Shown: positions 43,971 through 53,275, numbered from the stretch's first letter. The stretch: 64,000 nucleotides of DNA from Leptofilum sp041748655 (GCA_041748655.1 JBGTCV010000117.1:1-64000), one strand, 5' to 3'. A program made the numbers and translations. Notes: generated by a model from the sequence alone, not told the origin.

Positions 43971-44297
43971 ATGGTTTCCAACAGTGTCAGAGGATTGCTA
44001 AAGCTTTTATGACCTTTATGATCGATAGGGACAACGGCGTTGCCGGGCAACATTTTTGCCACCATGTTAGAATTTTGTCCTACATTTCTGACGTATGTTC
44101 TTGATATACAAGTGGGAAACGGCCGTTTCTCCCACCAACTTTCCCTCTCCGGCCAATCCCCTGAAAGAAAAACAACCAGCATGTTCAATTTTGCCATGCT
44201 GGTTGTTTAATAAAAACGGGGTAACTATCAAGACGCTTCAGGCACCGCACAGTTCAAGAACACAGGTGCGTTGCGCTTTGTGATGCAAATACCACTT
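43971..44297. other. Intergenic region with terminator and palindrome
   Basis: I see no gene here. The region holds the leader of the hybrid kinase, one ACGGCCGT with extended symmetry (GGGAAACGGCCGTTTCTCCC, near 44114-44133), the terminator at 44170-44208, and an AT-rich remainder with the sequence AGGTGCGTTGCGC near 44263. Confidence 0.5.
44170..44208 (-). terminator. Terminator of the LPXTG-protein gene
   Basis: AAACAACCAGCATG (44170-44183) and its exact reverse complement (44195-44208) form a 14-bp stem with an 11-base loop. Read on the minus strand, the stem is followed by TTTTTCTTTC, as expected of an intrinsic terminator for the gene that ends at 44298. Confidence 0.75.
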
Positions 44298-44930
44298 TTA
44301 GCCAGAAGTGCGCATACGGCGAGCAAAAACAAACAAGCCTACCAGCACAAAAGCCACCACCAGAATACCCCAGGTATCCAAACCCGTTTGGGGTAGGGCA
44401 TCGCCCGTTTCACTGAGCGCCGAAATGGGGGTTGGCGCAGCGCCATCGGCTGCGGCTGCATCTGTTCCGTCGCTAATGGTAGCGCCTTCATCGGAAACGG
44501 CCGTATCCTCTCCGTCCTCTGTTGTTTCTCCAGCTTCTTCATCACTCTCTGTCGGCTCGGGCAGCACGGCTTCCTCACTCTCATCTACGACAGGTGTACT
44601 GGTAGGCGTGGGGGTCGCCGGGGCTGGCGTCTCGGTTGGGGCAGCCGTCGGTGGCGGCGTGTTCGTCGGCAGGCTCGCGGCCATCTCTGTCGCCGCAATC
44701 GCCGTTGCGGCGTTAGCCGCTTCTGTTTCGGCATTGCGCGTTTCAATCGCCGCTATCTCTTCAGATCGGGCGGCCCGGTCTGCTGCTGCGCGGTTATTAA
44801 ATATAAAAAAGGCCGTGCAGGCACCCATCAAAATAAACAGCGTCACCAAAACACCCACTGCAATTAAAAATGGGCGGCGAGAAGAACTTCCCTCATCCTG
44901 AAAATCTTCTTCAATATAGTCGTCTTGCAT
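44298..44930 (-). CDS. Surface protein with LPQTG sorting signal
   Basis: A 210-residue protein. A cytoplasmic acidic N-terminus is followed by a membrane segment (about 20-42), an Ala-rich helix, a long Thr/Pro/Glu-rich stalk (80-165) and a C-terminal LPQTG, membrane segment and basic tail (FARRMRTSG), the layout of a sortase substrate. No sortase gene lies in the window. The similar tail may instead act as a simple C-terminal membrane anchor, so both ends could span the membrane. GGAGG lies about 6 bp before ATG 44930. A small palindrome (CAATAAAC/GTTTATTG, 44944-44960) precedes it. Confidence 0.75.
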   Translation of the reverse strand: MQDDYIEEDFQDEGSSSRRPFLIAVGVLVTLFILMGACTAFFIFNNRAAADRAARSEEIAAIETRNAETEAANAATAIAATEMAASLPTNTPPPTAAPTETPAPATPTPTSTPVVDESEEAVLPEPTESDEEAGETTEDGEDTAVSDEGATISDGTDAAAADGAAPTPISALSETGDALPQTGLDTWGILVVAFVLVGLFVFARRMRTSG

Positions 44931-44972
44931 AATTTCCTCCATTCAATAAACCGTTTATTGCACAGGCAATTT

Positions 44973-46025
44973 TCATACCAAAACATCCAGATTAGCCGTG
45001 GGCACAAACATAATCTGCCCGTCTGGCAATTCCACATCCACCCCAGGAAGCTTTATGCCAATGGCGCTGGTGTGTAATCGGCTATAAATATGTTTAATAA
45101 TGCCCACCTGGCCCGCATCCAATATACGAACATGCTGGCCCGGTAGCAACACTTTTTTAACTGTTGTGGCATCCTGCCCCAGTGAGGCAGGTTGGGTCAA
45201 AATAATTTCAGGGCGCTGTCCGGCTTCAGCGCTGTAATCACCAAAGAGCGAAACGGAACGGCCGTCTGCCGACTGCAACAGATTAAAAATAGGGGCAGCC
45301 ATACCACTATGGCCAATGCCATCCGTTACAATGAGCGGCAGGGGAGATAATTGGCTGGCGCGGCACAGTTCAGCCGTGGCGCTGCCCACAATTAGCCCGC
45401 GAACCCCTAAATCCTCTACCCGATGAAACAGTTCCAGATTATCCAGGCAGCCAATCGCCAAAACCTGCCCTGTCACATCCCCGCCAAGGTATTCCGGCGT
45501 CAGCAGGGTTGTTGGGGAATGCCCAATAAGTTTAAGCTTACCAACCCCTTCTCGCCCGGAGCCCCAGGCTGCCTGAACCAGGCTGCCGCTGGTTTCAATG
45601 GTCACACCCCGATCGCCAATGTAGTTTACCACCCGGCCTGCCACCAACGCCCGCATTTCTAACCAATCCGAGGTGGGCTGAATGGCAATACGGCCGTTTA
45701 CCACATCAAAAAAAATACCGTCTACCGGCGACACAACCTGGCGCTCACGCAGCCGCCGCTTACGCGAGGCCACCACAGCGCCAGCCTCCACCGGCGCACC
45801 CTTTTCAACCCGTAAATAGTTGCCCAGTTCAGCTGGCGTCACGTCTAACTTTTCAGCCGCAGACAAAATAGCAAATTCAGAAGCCATCGTGGTACGGGCT
45901 ACAACCTGAATCGGGCTCACTTCCTGGCCTACGCGCACCACAATTTCGCCACCCTTTGGCAGCGCCCGGGCCCGCCGAATTTTGGTCTGGGTCTGAATGA
46001 CGGTTGAACGATAAAACTCTCTCAT
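44973..46025 (-). CDS. Unknown protein beside GlmL-like ATPase
   Basis: A 350-residue cytoplasmic protein that I do not recognise. The N-terminal part has short beta-strand motifs typical of lipoyl or barrel-sandwich hybrids (PKGGEIVVRVGQEVSP, EKGAPVEAGAVVASR, VVSPVDGIFFDVVNGR). A middle alpha/beta part looks Rossmann-like (VLAIGCLDNLELF, VRGLIVGSATAELCRA). A C-terminal KOW-like strand set follows (LLPGQHVRILDAGQVGIIK). It starts 3 bp after the stop of the GlmL-like gene and ends the operon, so the two proteins are likely partners. Confidence 0.7.
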   Translation of the reverse strand: MREFYRSTVIQTQTKIRRARALPKGGEIVVRVGQEVSPIQVVARTTMASEFAILSAAEKLDVTPAELGNYLRVEKGAPVEAGAVVASRKRRLRERQVVSPVDGIFFDVVNGRIAIQPTSDWLEMRALVAGRVVNYIGDRGVTIETSGSLVQAAWGSGREGVGKLKLIGHSPTTLLTPEYLGGDVTGQVLAIGCLDNLELFHRVEDLGVRGLIVGSATAELCRASQLSPLPLIVTDGIGHSGMAAPIFNLLQSADGRSVSLFGDYSAEAGQRPEIILTQPASLGQDATTVKKVLLPGQHVRILDAGQVGIIKHIYSRLHTSAIGIKLPGVDVELPDGQIMFVPTANLDVLV

Positions 46026-46028
46026 CGC

Positions 46029-47780
46029 CTAGCCTCCCATATCCCACAGCCATTTGCGCATCAGGCTGCGCCGGTCGGCCACATCACGCGGTAAGGTAAA
46101 CGGCCGTCCCCTGGCATCAACCACCAGACCCCCAACCAAACCACCCGTCAGCGTCATCTTCTTGCCCTGCCCAGGGCCAAAACCAATATCAAACCGGCTG
46201 GTCGGCTTCACCGTCACTTTGGCGCTTTTGCCAGGCGCAATCGGGAAGATTTCTATCTTGCCAAACTCAATCTCACCCTCAAAGCTTACCTGCTCAGACT
46301 CAATCAAAATATCCATCGCTTTTTTGCCCAGCTGCCCCTTGCCCGTGGGTGCAATCACCCAACCCAGATCAGACAATACCCCGGCTTCCAATGTTTGAAT
46401 GACCGCCAACGGCTGGTGGGCCGCCAATGCCCCCAGCGCCGGCAAAACGCCATACCGATCCAGGGCAACAGAAAAGATGCCCGTTGGTTGCAGCGCATCC
46501 AGCAACATCAGCATAATCTGGCCAGGACGCGGCGCATTGGCCAACGTGCTGCCCCGTGCCAGCAGCAAGCCAAACGGTGGCGGCGTCAGCTGTTCCCCCA
46601 AAACGGGCCAGCGTGCATCGCGGCCCGTGGCCGCCGCCGCACAACGAATGAGTGTACGAGCCACGGCATGCTCCATCTGCAACATTTTTTCAGTTGTGGG
46701 CACCTTGAAGGGATAGAGCGATTTGTTGAAAATATAATCGGCCGTTTCCGCCGGAGAAACCTCCGTAGGCACCCACTGCCGAACCTCATCAATCGAGACC
46801 ATATCCAGCAGATTGCTCACGGGCAGCCCAATGCCTAGCTCAGAATGGATGGACAATTGCACCTGCTCTGCATCGGCCATGACGATTGAAACGCTGTTGC
46901 TGCCCAGATCGACCCCCATGATCGGCTGCTTGTGCAGCGCGGCAAAGTAGTGGCAAATACCGCCAAAGGCGTGGGCCGTAGGCAAAATAGGATAGCTGCT
47001 CCAGTCACGCAGTTCCTGCACCCCGGGCAGGGCATTGATCTTTAAATCCTCATACAGATTTCCGATCAGCCGGGTTACGTCATCCAGCTGCTCAGTTTCT
47101 AGCGTGGGGCGCACGTTGTCGGCCACCTGCACGTTGGCATAGTCGCCCAGCATCGCCTGCACCCGTTCACGCAGCTTGATATTGCCCGCGAAGATCACCT
47201 CCTGCGTGTGGCTGTTGCTTATAACGCAGACGCCCAAGCCCACTGACTCAACCGCTTGCAGCAGACGGTCTTCTGCGCCACCATCCGTCCCCCCGGTAAT
47301 AAGAATGAGGTCTGGCTGGGATTGCACCACACTGCCCACTTGCTCGTGCGGTCGGCGCTGGTCAGACAAGGTGATGCGGTCTTTTTCGTGATGGTAAATG
47401 GATCGCAGCGCTTTACGCGCCGAGGTAATGCTGACCTCCTCAAACAGGCCTACCAAAAGCACGGATAAAGGCGGTGCAGCGCTGGCTACGGCTGCAAAAT
47501 GATCGACACCGGAACCGTCGGTGCGCACTGGCCGAATGAGCCGACCCTGTTCGTTGAGCAGCTTGCGCCCCGTAATATTGGAAAGGTGGCTAATGGCCTG
47601 CTGTACCCCCTGGGCGACATCGAACCAGGGTGCGGTGGCGGTGGTGGGTACGGCCGTTCGGGCAATCAACCGATATGCGCCAGCTACCACATCAAACAAC
47701 ACCACGGTCGTATGGGTGCTGCCACAATCGGCCACTAAAAATGATTCGTACGTTTCCGCCTGCGGCGCTTCAGTCGTCAT
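46029..47780 (-). CDS. Glutamate mutase L (GlmL)-like ATPase
   Basis: A 583-residue protein of the GlmL/MutL family, with the ASKHA (actin/hexokinase) fold. The phosphate-1 loop is FLVADCGSTHTTVVLFDV near residue 20, and a second ATPase half carries GVDLGSNSVSIVMAD near 290. ITGGTDGGAEDRLL fits the family. True GlmL reactivates the B12 enzyme glutamate mutase, but no glmS or glmE is nearby. The gene lies among membrane-protein genes, so it probably has another role. ATG 47780 overlaps the previous stop (ATGA); a longer frame would lie on top of the neighbour. Confidence 0.85.
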   Translation of the reverse strand: MTTEAPQAETYESFLVADCGSTHTTVVLFDVVAGAYRLIARTAVPTTATAPWFDVAQGVQQAISHLSNITGRKLLNEQGRLIRPVRTDGSGVDHFAAVASAAPPLSVLLVGLFEEVSITSARKALRSIYHHEKDRITLSDQRRPHEQVGSVVQSQPDLILITGGTDGGAEDRLLQAVESVGLGVCVISNSHTQEVIFAGNIKLRERVQAMLGDYANVQVADNVRPTLETEQLDDVTRLIGNLYEDLKINALPGVQELRDWSSYPILPTAHAFGGICHYFAALHKQPIMGVDLGSNSVSIVMADAEQVQLSIHSELGIGLPVSNLLDMVSIDEVRQWVPTEVSPAETADYIFNKSLYPFKVPTTEKMLQMEHAVARTLIRCAAAATGRDARWPVLGEQLTPPPFGLLLARGSTLANAPRPGQIMLMLLDALQPTGIFSVALDRYGVLPALGALAAHQPLAVIQTLEAGVLSDLGWVIAPTGKGQLGKKAMDILIESEQVSFEGEIEFGKIEIFPIAPGKSAKVTVKPTSRFDIGFGPGQGKKMTLTGGLVGGLVVDARGRPFTLPRDVADRRSLMRKWLWDMGG

Positions 47781-48412
47781 GAGAATAGCTGTACCAGTTC
47801 CGTCAAAAAGAAGTTGAGTCGTTCCGCCAATAAAATGAGCCCTGTGCTCATGAGCGTGGCAAATAGCGCGCCAAAGGTAATGGTAAGCACAATACGGCCA
47901 ACGGCCGTTACCCCCTGCTGCCATATGGCGGCCTGCCAGACGACGCTGCCGTGTGGACGTAAAGCGGTAAACTGAAATGACAGCAGGGTACACACCGTTA
48001 GAAACGCCACCAGCACACCTTGCAGCGGGCTGGTTGGCCGCACGTTCACAATTTGAGGCCACAGCGTACCGGTAAGGCTGCCCAGCAGCGCCACAGCCGC
48101 CCCTACGCCAATCAGCAGCGCCAATGAAGCGTTGCCCAACCAGCTCACGCTAGGCAGTCGTCGCGCCAGCAGCATCAGCACAAATAAAATGGGCACCAGC
48201 CAGATAACAGAATCCGGGCTGGCAGGATCGGCCTGAACCTGCTGCCAGATAGGCAGCAAAAGCTGGCGCACGACTACAACCACAGCATAGGCGGCGCTTA
48301 CACCCACCAGCAGATGGACAGAAATCCGGTACAGCGGATTATCGCCAACCAGGTAGCTGTAGATAAAAAGCGTGAGCAGTAAACCAATAATGAGTCCAGC
48401 CAGTTCAGTCAT
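47777..48412 (-). CDS. Polytopic membrane protein of GlmL-like operon
   Basis: A 211-residue protein with six or seven membrane segments that begin almost at the first residue (ELAGLIIGLLLTLFIYSYLV). It has short loops and no catalytic motif that I can see. It overlaps the GlmL-like gene by 4 bp (ATGA) and starts 10 bp after the zinc-ribbon/DWL gene. The family is unknown to me; position suggests that it is part of a membrane complex made by this operon. Confidence 0.7.
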   Translation of the reverse strand: MTELAGLIIGLLLTLFIYSYLVGDNPLYRISVHLLVGVSAAYAVVVVVRQLLLPIWQQVQADPASPDSVIWLVPILFVLMLLARRLPSVSWLGNASLALLIGVGAAVALLGSLTGTLWPQIVNVRPTSPLQGVLVAFLTVCTLLSFQFTALRPHGSVVWQAAIWQQGVTAVGRIVLTITFGALFATLMSTGLILLAERLNFFLTELVQLFS

Positions 48413-48422
48413 GCGTCTCTTT

Positions 48423-51400
48423 CTAATCTTTGTCCTGGCGGCGGTTCACCAGGCTGGTTGTGCCGTAAGCCAGCAAGCCAATAGCCAACAGCCCCGCAGC
48501 CAGCAGCTGTCCCACAATTTGGGCGTTTAACTGCGCGTGTAAATCGCTTGCGGGCTGCCCAATAAGCTGCTCATAAACGACGGCATCTGGAATGCCGCCC
48601 AGCAGACCGCTGATTTGCCCCGTGGCGGCGTAGCTGCGCGTCAGCGGCGTCAGCGCCTGGGTGACACCAGCCACCAAAACCACATGGGGGGCTACGCTGC
48701 CCACTTGCTCAACCCAGTTCACCAGGTTATCGCGGTCTCCAGTTAGCACGATGACCAGACTTACCTGATCCAGGCTGGCTTGCAGATCGGCGTCTAGCAA
48801 ACGGCCGTTTAACTGGTCACAGCTATTTCTTCCGGCCAAACAATCACCCAACTGCCGCAGACCAATGCTCTCGCCGGGCAGGTAGCCTAGCATGTGGCGC
48901 TCGCCCTCTGCCTGGAGGCTGTTGGCTACGGCCGTGCCCGCTGCATATTGGCTGGTGATAAGTACCGGGCTGCCGTTGGCCGCCAGCTGCGCTAGCAGCA
49001 TTTCCGCCTGGGGGGACAGCTCACCAGCCATAGCCGGGGTATATTCAACAGCAACCAACACTGGCTGACCCGCAGCAGCCGAAACGGCCGCTTCAACCGC
49101 CTGCACATGGGCAGGAACCTGACCCTCTGTAGCTACCAAACTGGGACCGCGCAGCCCTACCAGCAGCGCCCCCATGAGCAAAAGCGCCAGGGCGATACGC
49201 AGCCAGACGGCCGTATCATACGCCGTTTTTCTGGAAAGCGTGGTAGCCGTGGCCGGCATAGCCTGGGTAATCTGGCGCAGCAGCGCTGCCTGCTGCTGCT
49301 GTTCTGGCGTGGTAACGTAGGCTTGCAGAGGTGAAGCCATTCGGGGACGGGCAATTGTTGGTTCAATAGTCACAATGCCGTGCAGCCCCTTCAACGGCCC
49401 AACCGTTTCTGCTGGGCCTTCCGGTTCACGGGGTGGCTGGCCACTTAATTCCGGCGGCTTAAGATGCTGCACCCACTCTGGAATATCTGCCTTGGGCAGC
49501 GATTCAGCCAGCGGCGTCAGGGGGGGCAGTTCATTCAGCAGGGAGCGCCATTCACTGCGGCCGCTGCCGGGAGATTCTGGCGCTGGTTTTTTAGGAGTAA
49601 CGGCCGTATCTGCCTCAGCATCATCTGGTTGAAGCCAGTCGGGTATTTCCAGCGATGCGTCTTGGCCTGGTTCGAAAAACGGCATCGGAGGGGGGCTATC
49701 CAGGGGGGTATCTTGCAGCCAATCCGGCAGTTCGGCCCCGGCCAGCTCTTCGGGAATGCCTTCTAGCGTATCGCGAATGTCCATGTCAGAGAGGATACCG
49801 GGCAGTTCACTGCCCAAAAAGCCTTCACTCGGCCGCATACTGGCAATCCAGTCTGGCATTTCTTCATTTGCCGCATCCAGATCGGCAGATTCCGCTGCTT
49901 CTTCCTTGTCATCCAGCCGATTCAACCAATCTGGTAGATCTTCAGCAACGGCCGTTTCCGCAAACAAGCCGTCTTTATCCCAGGCCATATCATCCAGGGC
50001 TGCAGGTTCTGGTTCCAGGTCGTCTGGTTGGGCGTCCTCCTGATCGAGGGTGTCTGGGGGAGGAACGGCCGCTTCGACAGGCTCAGTGCTGGCCGTTTCA
50101 TTCAGGTCCGGGGCCGGTTCAAGCACCAGCTCACCCGTCTCAATGTCGGCCATGTCTGAGAGCCAGCCTAAATCTTCATCAGAATCCTCAAGCAGCTCGC
50201 TGGGTGTCGTATCTTCAGCTTCTGCTTCGTTAAAATAATCATCAAAATCAAAGTCGAAAGAATCGTCTGGCGTTTCATCAACAAAACCAGCATCTTGCGC
50301 AACTTCGTCAGCCAGGGTCAAATCGCTCAAGGCATCATCAGCCACGGTTTCCAAATTCCCCGTCTCCGACAGCCAATCCAGATCAGTTTCGGTCACAATT
50401 TGATCGGCCGTAAACCAATCACTGCCCGCTTCAGAAACCACCTCTGGTTCTGAAACATCTTCGGGTTCATCTGGCAGATCTGTCAGGAAAGATTCGCCCT
50501 TTTCGGCGGCGGCATCCAGCCAGCCTGGCAGGGTTTCGATTTCATCGCCAGCCGTCTCAAACAAGTTGGTAAATGAGATGTCGTCGTCGGTCTCTTCATC
50601 CTCAAAAATATTGGCATCGTCTGCCATGCCACTGAGCGGACCGGTAAGTTCAGCTATCTGGCTGGGGTCCAGCAAATTGGTTTGGATGGGGCCAAGTTCA
50701 TCCATCCAGCCGGGAATCTCATCCAATGTTTCGTCGGCCAGGTTGTCTGGGGATGAAGAGAAAAAATCGGTTTGGGCCGGGCCAAGCTCTTGCAGCCAGG
50801 CAGAAGAATCCGCTTCCTGGGTGGGCTGTTCGTTGAGCATCTCATCCAGCGCCGCAGCATTTGCGGCGTCATGGGTGTCGGTGGTATGGGAAAGGTCATC
50901 GAGTTCAGACAGCCAATCGGTGAGGCCGGTGCTGATCTCATCTTCGGGGTCTTCGTAGGGAACGGCCGTTTCTTCAGCCGAGCTGTCCAAATCGCTCAAC
51001 CAATCAGTCAGGCCAGAGCTAACCGCCTCGTCGGAAGCCGCGCCACGAGCCACATCATTCGTATCCGACAACCAATCCGGCAAGTTGGCATCATCCTCAT
51101 CAGGAAACAAATCGTCTGGCTGGGGCAAATCTTCTGCCCGCTGGAGCAAATCTTTGAAAAACTCTGTAGAAATAGTGGTCGGGGCGTTGATGATGGGGTC
51201 TGGATCGCTGTCGTGAACCAGCCAGTCGGGCAAATCGGCGGTACCCTTTTTACCAGATTCAGCTGGGGTCGCTTCATCTTCCCCTTTTTCCGAACCAATA
51301 TCGCCGGTGCGAAGCCAGTCTGGCACGGCGTTAGGGTTTAGTTCACCTGTATCACCTGGTCGGCGAACTGGCAGAGAAAATGGTTGATTGACAGGCGGCT

Positions 51401-51617
51401 GGCTTTCTTGTGGCTCTTCCGGCTTCAGCGGAGAGCGATCTATCACCAACCGTGTGCCACAGGTATCACAAAAAATGCGGTCACGGGTGTTGGGTGTTTC
51501 GCAGTTGGGGCAGATAATGTGGGTACTGAGGGGAAGCTTGGCCCCGCAGTTGTTGCAAAACTTGCTGGTGTGTGGATTTTCGTATCCACATTGTTTACAA
51601 ACAATCTCTTTGCTCAT
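48423..51617 (-). CDS. Zinc-ribbon protein with repeated DWL motifs
   Basis: A 1064-residue protein. Two zinc ribbons open it (CKQCGYENPHTSKFCNNC and CPNCETPNTRDRIFCDTC, within the first 55 residues). Residues from about 90 to 760 are very acidic and probably disordered, with at least 14 short motifs of the type LPDWLSDL, LTDWLSEL, IPGWMDEL, IPDWLQPD or IPEWVQHL at intervals of 20-60 residues. A membrane segment (about 805-825), an outer domain and a final membrane segment (about 1035-1055) follow. The array looks like a multivalent docking strip. ATG 51617 overlaps the stop of the upstream gene by one base. Confidence 0.78.
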   Translation of the reverse strand: MSKEIVCKQCGYENPHTSKFCNNCGAKLPLSTHIICPNCETPNTRDRIFCDTCGTRLVIDRSPLKPEEPQESQPPVNQPFSLPVRRPGDTGELNPNAVPDWLRTGDIGSEKGEDEATPAESGKKGTADLPDWLVHDSDPDPIINAPTTISTEFFKDLLQRAEDLPQPDDLFPDEDDANLPDWLSDTNDVARGAASDEAVSSGLTDWLSDLDSSAEETAVPYEDPEDEISTGLTDWLSELDDLSHTTDTHDAANAAALDEMLNEQPTQEADSSAWLQELGPAQTDFFSSSPDNLADETLDEIPGWMDELGPIQTNLLDPSQIAELTGPLSGMADDANIFEDEETDDDISFTNLFETAGDEIETLPGWLDAAAEKGESFLTDLPDEPEDVSEPEVVSEAGSDWFTADQIVTETDLDWLSETGNLETVADDALSDLTLADEVAQDAGFVDETPDDSFDFDFDDYFNEAEAEDTTPSELLEDSDEDLGWLSDMADIETGELVLEPAPDLNETASTEPVEAAVPPPDTLDQEDAQPDDLEPEPAALDDMAWDKDGLFAETAVAEDLPDWLNRLDDKEEAAESADLDAANEEMPDWIASMRPSEGFLGSELPGILSDMDIRDTLEGIPEELAGAELPDWLQDTPLDSPPPMPFFEPGQDASLEIPDWLQPDDAEADTAVTPKKPAPESPGSGRSEWRSLLNELPPLTPLAESLPKADIPEWVQHLKPPELSGQPPREPEGPAETVGPLKGLHGIVTIEPTIARPRMASPLQAYVTTPEQQQQAALLRQITQAMPATATTLSRKTAYDTAVWLRIALALLLMGALLVGLRGPSLVATEGQVPAHVQAVEAAVSAAAGQPVLVAVEYTPAMAGELSPQAEMLLAQLAANGSPVLITSQYAAGTAVANSLQAEGERHMLGYLPGESIGLRQLGDCLAGRNSCDQLNGRLLDADLQASLDQVSLVIVLTGDRDNLVNWVEQVGSVAPHVVLVAGVTQALTPLTRSYAATGQISGLLGGIPDAVVYEQLIGQPASDLHAQLNAQIVGQLLAAGLLAIGLLAYGTTSLVNRRQDKD

Positions 51618-52240
51618 TATTTATTATACGGCCGTTCCACACCCAGCAACAGGCGCAAGCTCAGCAGCAGCGTTCCCAGCGCCACGCCAATGAGCAGCCC
51701 CCGAATGCCAGCAGTGACAACAACATTTTGCACAAATTCATAAATCTGGCTTACCGGCTGGCGCAGCGTAGTTGGCAGCAAGCTGCTGACTAGCAGCGCC
51801 TGCCCCAACAGCATCACAATGGCAGATACACCAAACAACAGAGCCGAGGCCGTGCGCTGTCGCTTCAGCAGTTGGACGCCCGCCAGCAGCAAAAAGATGG
51901 CCAGCAAAGAGGCCAACGCGGCTTCCAGCGGAGCCTGCACCCAGGCAAACAACAGCTCGACATTGCTGCTGTTGCCTAAATCATCCAGAACGGCTGCGCC
52001 AAACACCCCCAACACGCCCAGCGCCAATACGCCGCTGTATAGATTCCGCTCTTTGAACAGCCGGCTAAGGTGAACCAGCAGCAAGTTCAACACGCCCAAA
52101 ATGAGGGCAATCGCTGCCAGAAAAGAGACCCAGCCTAAAATAACAGCGCTAAGACCGTTCACATTGAACAGCAGCGCAATAAGCGTCAGCAGCCCAAAAA
52201 AGAGGGCGATAAAAACGGCGATGCTTTGCTTTAGCTTCAT
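51617..52240 (-). CDS. Polytopic membrane protein of GlmL-like operon
   Basis: A 207-residue protein with five or six membrane segments (first: IAVFIALFFGLLTLIALLF) and a charged loop near residue 60 (RLFKERN). No motif identifies it. It overlaps the start of the DWL protein by one base (TAATG), and the DUF6754-like gene ends 31 bp upstream. Part of the same operon. Confidence 0.7.
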   Translation of the reverse strand: MKLKQSIAVFIALFFGLLTLIALLFNVNGLSAVILGWVSFLAAIALILGVLNLLLVHLSRLFKERNLYSGVLALGVLGVFGAAVLDDLGNSSNVELLFAWVQAPLEAALASLLAIFLLLAGVQLLKRQRTASALLFGVSAIVMLLGQALLVSSLLPTTLRQPVSQIYEFVQNVVVTAGIRGLLIGVALGTLLLSLRLLLGVERPYNK

Positions 52241-52271
52241 GAATTTATATCTGTATGGTCATTCAGCCCGG

Positions 52272-53012
52272 TTAAACAAGCTGGAAAACGGCCGTTCCCA
52301 GGACAAACAACACCACAACCCAGCGTAAAATATCTTGCAGCTGCAAGCTGGCAAGCTGGCTGGGGCTGCCTTGCAAATAAGCGCTGGTGGCAAACAGCTC
52401 CTCACCAATGAGCACATCGTCGGTAACGGCCGTAGCGATTGCCAGCGCTGTCGGATCATCCGTGCCAATGACCTGCTCAATCTGCTGCCGGTTGGCCGCT
52501 TCGGCCATCAGAATCAGTTCAGGGCCAAAACGTCCTACCATGATGTTGCTGGCCACTTGCTGCTGCTGAAGCAGCGCCGCCACGCCAGCGCCGTAGGCAA
52601 ACGGATCGGTATCGTGGGCCACAAACTGGGTCAGGGAGAGGTCAAAATCGCCAGAACGGCGTGCCTCTGCCAGTGCGTTTTGCAAGCTGGCCTGCGCTAG
52701 GGGCAGCAAGGTTCCTTCCCCTACCGTCACCAGCGGCGGCGTGCCGTTGGCGCAGCCATCTTTGGCGAGATGGTCTAATACGGCCGTTGCGCTCAAGCTG
52801 GTGGGGCTGGCATTCCCTACCAAACTGGCCTGCCCTAAGGTCAGGTGCAGCTGCCGCCCCGATTCAATAGCCCGGCCAACCTGCCCAGACAATCCTTGAT
52901 AGCTGGTTAGGGGTCGCAAAACAGGCGTGCGCCCTGCCTGCACGCTGCGCGTCAATAAAAAAAGCAGCAGCGCTAAAATGAGCAAAACAGCCAGAACAAT
53001 GATCGGGGTCAT
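52272..53012 (-). CDS. Membrane protein, possibly DUF6754
   Basis: A 246-residue protein with one membrane segment at each end (residues 3-21 and 228-245) and an alpha/beta domain between them (LTLGQASLVGNASPTSLSA, VTVGEGTLLPLAQASLQNAL, VGRFGPELILMAEAANRQQ). From memory of similar Chloroflexota proteins I link it with DUF6754, with low certainty. The ATG overlaps the stop of the upstream small gene by 4 bp (ATGA). Confidence 0.68.
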   Translation of the reverse strand: MTPIIVLAVLLILALLLFLLTRSVQAGRTPVLRPLTSYQGLSGQVGRAIESGRQLHLTLGQASLVGNASPTSLSATAVLDHLAKDGCANGTPPLVTVGEGTLLPLAQASLQNALAEARRSGDFDLSLTQFVAHDTDPFAYGAGVAALLQQQQVASNIMVGRFGPELILMAEAANRQQIEQVIGTDDPTALAIATAVTDDVLIGEELFATSAYLQGSPSQLASLQLQDILRWVVVLFVLGTAVFQLV

Positions 53013-53275
53013 AAAGCAGCCTCATCGGTGCCCAGCCGGTGCATCAAGCTGTGCAGCGCCGCAGGGTCTTCCATGAGCTGGGCCAGCTGGCCCAATCGCT
53101 CGGTTGGCCAGAACAGCCCCAAAGCGGGTTGGGCCAACCAAAGCAGCTGTCCGCCCACAAAAACCAGCGGCTGACCCGCTTCCAACAGCGTAAGGGCAAA
53201 TGTGTGAAGCCCACGTTGTTTCAAGGAAGTGGTGATTTGGTCTAAAAACAGATCGCGGTTGGGTGAATGCGTCAT
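53009..53275 (-). CDS. Small unknown protein, first of GlmL-like operon
   Basis: An 88-residue soluble protein with a helix (RDLFLDQITTSLKQRG), a beta-hairpin (TFALTLLEAGQPLVFVGG) and further helices. I do not recognise it. ATG 53275 is chosen; TTG 53299 gives 96 residues and neither has a clear ribosome site. Its stop overlaps the next ATG, so it is coupled to the membrane genes that follow and probably heads the operon. Confidence 0.6.
   Translation of the reverse strand: MTHSPNRDLFLDQITTSLKQRGLHTFALTLLEAGQPLVFVGGQLLWLAQPALGLFWPTERLGQLAQLMEDPAALHSLMHRLGTDEAAL

Noticed and set aside
46029..48062. A longer GlmL-like protein starting at 48062
   Set aside because: The extra 94 residues lie over the neighbouring membrane-protein gene, are Cys/Arg/His-rich and have no family match. 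The conserved part starts at ATG 47780.
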